Source: Actinotignum schaalii
GTDB taxonomy: Bacteria; Actinomycetota; Actinomycetes; Actinomycetales; Actinomycetaceae
Length of the DNA stretch: 15,394 bases
Direction of reading: 5' to 3'
NCBI GenBank assembly: GCA_946222725.1
Contig: CAMIHT010000012.1
Span: 1-15,394 of the forward strand
In this document: one piece after another, positions 14,499 through 15,394 of the stretch
Numbering within the stretch: the first letter of the stretch is position 1
Layout of the letters: each line of letters starts with the position of its first letter
The notes under the pieces: generated by a model
Databases searched by the model: none
The model's input: the letters and a program-made list of their open reading frames with translations, nothing else
What the model was told of the DNA's origin: nothing
Program-made: the position numbers and the translations under genes

Positions 14499-14547
14499 CC
14501 TCCTTTCACTTTCGTTATCGCATGTCAATACGCCCGTTGTGCAAGTT
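14499..14547 (-). promoter_or_regulatory. Relic promoter and ribosome site of the DUF4143 gene
   Basis: On the minus strand TTGCAC (14544-14539), about 17-19 bases and GCGATA/GATAAC, then GGAGG (14503-14499), lie in the order expected for a promoter and ribosome site ahead of the ATG at 14489. The -10 is poor. This coincides with the right copy of the direct repeat. Confidence 0.35.
14507..14547. repeat. Right copy of 41-42 bp imperfect direct repeat
   Basis: CACTTTCG, two variable bases, ATCGC, 14 variable bases, then GTTGTGCAAGTT, in the same direction as the copy at 13066-13107. Here it lies exactly where the DUF4143 relic's promoter should be. The interval between the copies holds the membrane protein and the pseudogene. 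Confidence 0.5.
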
Positions 14548-14709
14548 GGACCGTTGTGGGGACGGGCGGATGCCCACGGCACACCCCAGGAGCCAGCTAC
14601 CCGCCCCGGTAGCCACTCGTCAGCGCGTCTATAATTTGTGCATCGGTAACGTTATCGGGAACTTGAAGGTTATCCGGAACCGGGAACCCCACGGAAAGGT
14701 ACTGGTGGC
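14548..14709 (+). promoter_or_regulatory. Promoter and operator-like palindrome of the GIY-YIG gene
   Basis: TATAAT at 14630-14635 is a perfect -10; no good -35 stands before it. Around the predicted start lies CGgTAACGTTAtCG (14644-14657), a 14-base palindrome with one mismatched pair around a perfect TAACGTTA, a natural place for a repressor. GGAAAGG at 14694-14700 is the ribosome site, 9 bases before the ATG. Confidence 0.5.
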
Positions 14710-15394
14710 ATGGCACGCGGCAAAGCGATTGAGCTGTTCTTGGTGGATGGCACGCCCGGCGGAATTATGACGGCAAGCATCGCGGACTGGACGGGCGTCG
14801 TCGTATCTGCGCGCCGCGACCAGTTATCGGAACTGCTGCGCCGCGAGGACGCCCACGGCAACGGCGTCTACCTCCTCCTCGGCGCGGACCCGGACGCCAT
14901 CGACAACACCTGGTGCTACATCGGGAAAACCGAGAATTTTGGTGAGCGCCTCCGTACACACGACCAGCGTAAACCGCAGTGGAACCGCGTCGTCATCATT
15001 GGCAGTATGCAAAAATCATTCAATGAAGGGCATTGGGGTTACCTGGAGTCGCGCCTCGTGGATATTGCGCAGGAAGCCGAGCGCTGTTCGATGCCCGATA
15101 ATAAGCAGGTCCCGCGGCTGCGCAAGCTTTCGGAAGGTCAGCAGGCTTCGGCGGAATCCTTCCTGGACAACGTCAAGGTTATTCTTCCGATTCTCGGCGT
15201 GAATGTGCTGCGTTCGCGCTCAACAATCCCCGCGGCTCCCGCTCCTGAAACGCCCGCCGCCACCTCCGCGCTTTTCCATCTGCGCCAGGCCAATAAAGGT
15301 GTTGATGCCACGATGCAGCTGGTGGATGGCGAGTATTTCGTTCTCAAAGGTTCGCGCGTCGTCGCCGAATGGCACTTGCGCGGCGCCTCCGAAT
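14710..15394 (+). CDS. GIY-YIG nuclease family protein with DUF4357, 3' end cut off
   Basis: This is a predicted single-metal GIY-YIG endonuclease-fold protein; 228 codons are seen and the gene runs off the window. Residues ~50-125 hold the fold: GVYLLLG stands for GIY, CYIGKTENFGERLRTH for YIG plus the catalytic Arg region, and HWGYLESRLVDIA carries the catalytic Glu. The sequence ...GVDATMQLVDGEYFVLKGSRVVAEW matches DUF4357, which usually follows GIY-YIG in this group, so the protein should end soon after the edge. The ATG at 14710 has GGAAAGG 9 bases before it. Composition is GC-rich again, unlike the exonuclease and membrane protein to its left, so this gene may belong to the host backbone or to a separate acquisition. 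Members are annotated only by fold; roles in restriction, repair or mobile DNA are guesses. Confidence 0.85.
   Translation, partial: MARGKAIELFLVDGTPGGIMTASIADWTGVVVSARRDQLSELLRREDAHGNGVYLLLGADPDAIDNTWCYIGKTENFGERLRTHDQRKPQWNRVVIIGSMQKSFNEGHWGYLESRLVDIAQEAERCSMPDNKQVPRLRKLSEGQQASAESFLDNVKVILPILGVNVLRSRSTIPAAPAPETPAATSALFHLRQANKGVDATMQLVDGEYFVLKGSRVVAEWHLRGASE

Overview
The window looks like part of a moderately high-GC actinobacterial chromosome, probably Actinomycetales and possibly Actinomycetaceae. The evidence is a TopA with actinobacterial-type GRxGPY repeats and a long Lys/Ala-rich tail, a tight topA-tmk-holB cluster, an MrfA/YprA-type helicase beside it, SlpD/E-type secreted hydrolase, GTG starts and apparently leaderless genes. 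The genus is inference; no rRNA or species marker is present.

Left part (1-8404), core genome. A DEFH-box helicase (minus strand, cut by the window edge) is divergently arranged with a two-domain class I methyltransferase. Next come topA, tmk and holB on the plus strand, closely packed: topA and tmk abut, and tmk and holB overlap by 4 bases. They would jointly supply supercoil relaxation, dTDP and the clamp-loader delta' subunit for replication. A long hairpin separates holB from a convergent zinc-dependent butanediol-type dehydrogenase (8512-9585, minus). A secreted lipoprotein alpha/beta hydrolase follows (9887-11404, plus).

Middle (11405-11999). About 520 bases without protein genes hold several hairpins, a promoter-like pair, and a strong intrinsic terminator that may close a small RNA. 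A tRNA-Thr(CGT) follows with its own promoter and terminator.

Right part (12000-15394), accessory. Immediately after the tRNA the sequence becomes visibly more AT-rich. It carries a DEDDh exonuclease-BRCT fusion, a membrane-anchored protein of unknown function, and a decayed DUF4143-type ATPase pseudogene that the six-frame view hides because it is broken by a stop and frameshifts. A 41-42 bp imperfect direct repeat brackets the last two. A GC-rich GIY-YIG nuclease/DUF4357 gene with a perfect TATAAT and an operator-like palindrome runs off the right edge. This is best read as a small variable islet beside a tRNA gene. No integrase, CRISPR array or complete insertion sequence is visible, and I do not claim a proven new system. 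The strongest unexplained items are the structured RNA candidate, the exonuclease-BRCT gene with its neighbour, and the repeat-bracketed DUF4143 relic.
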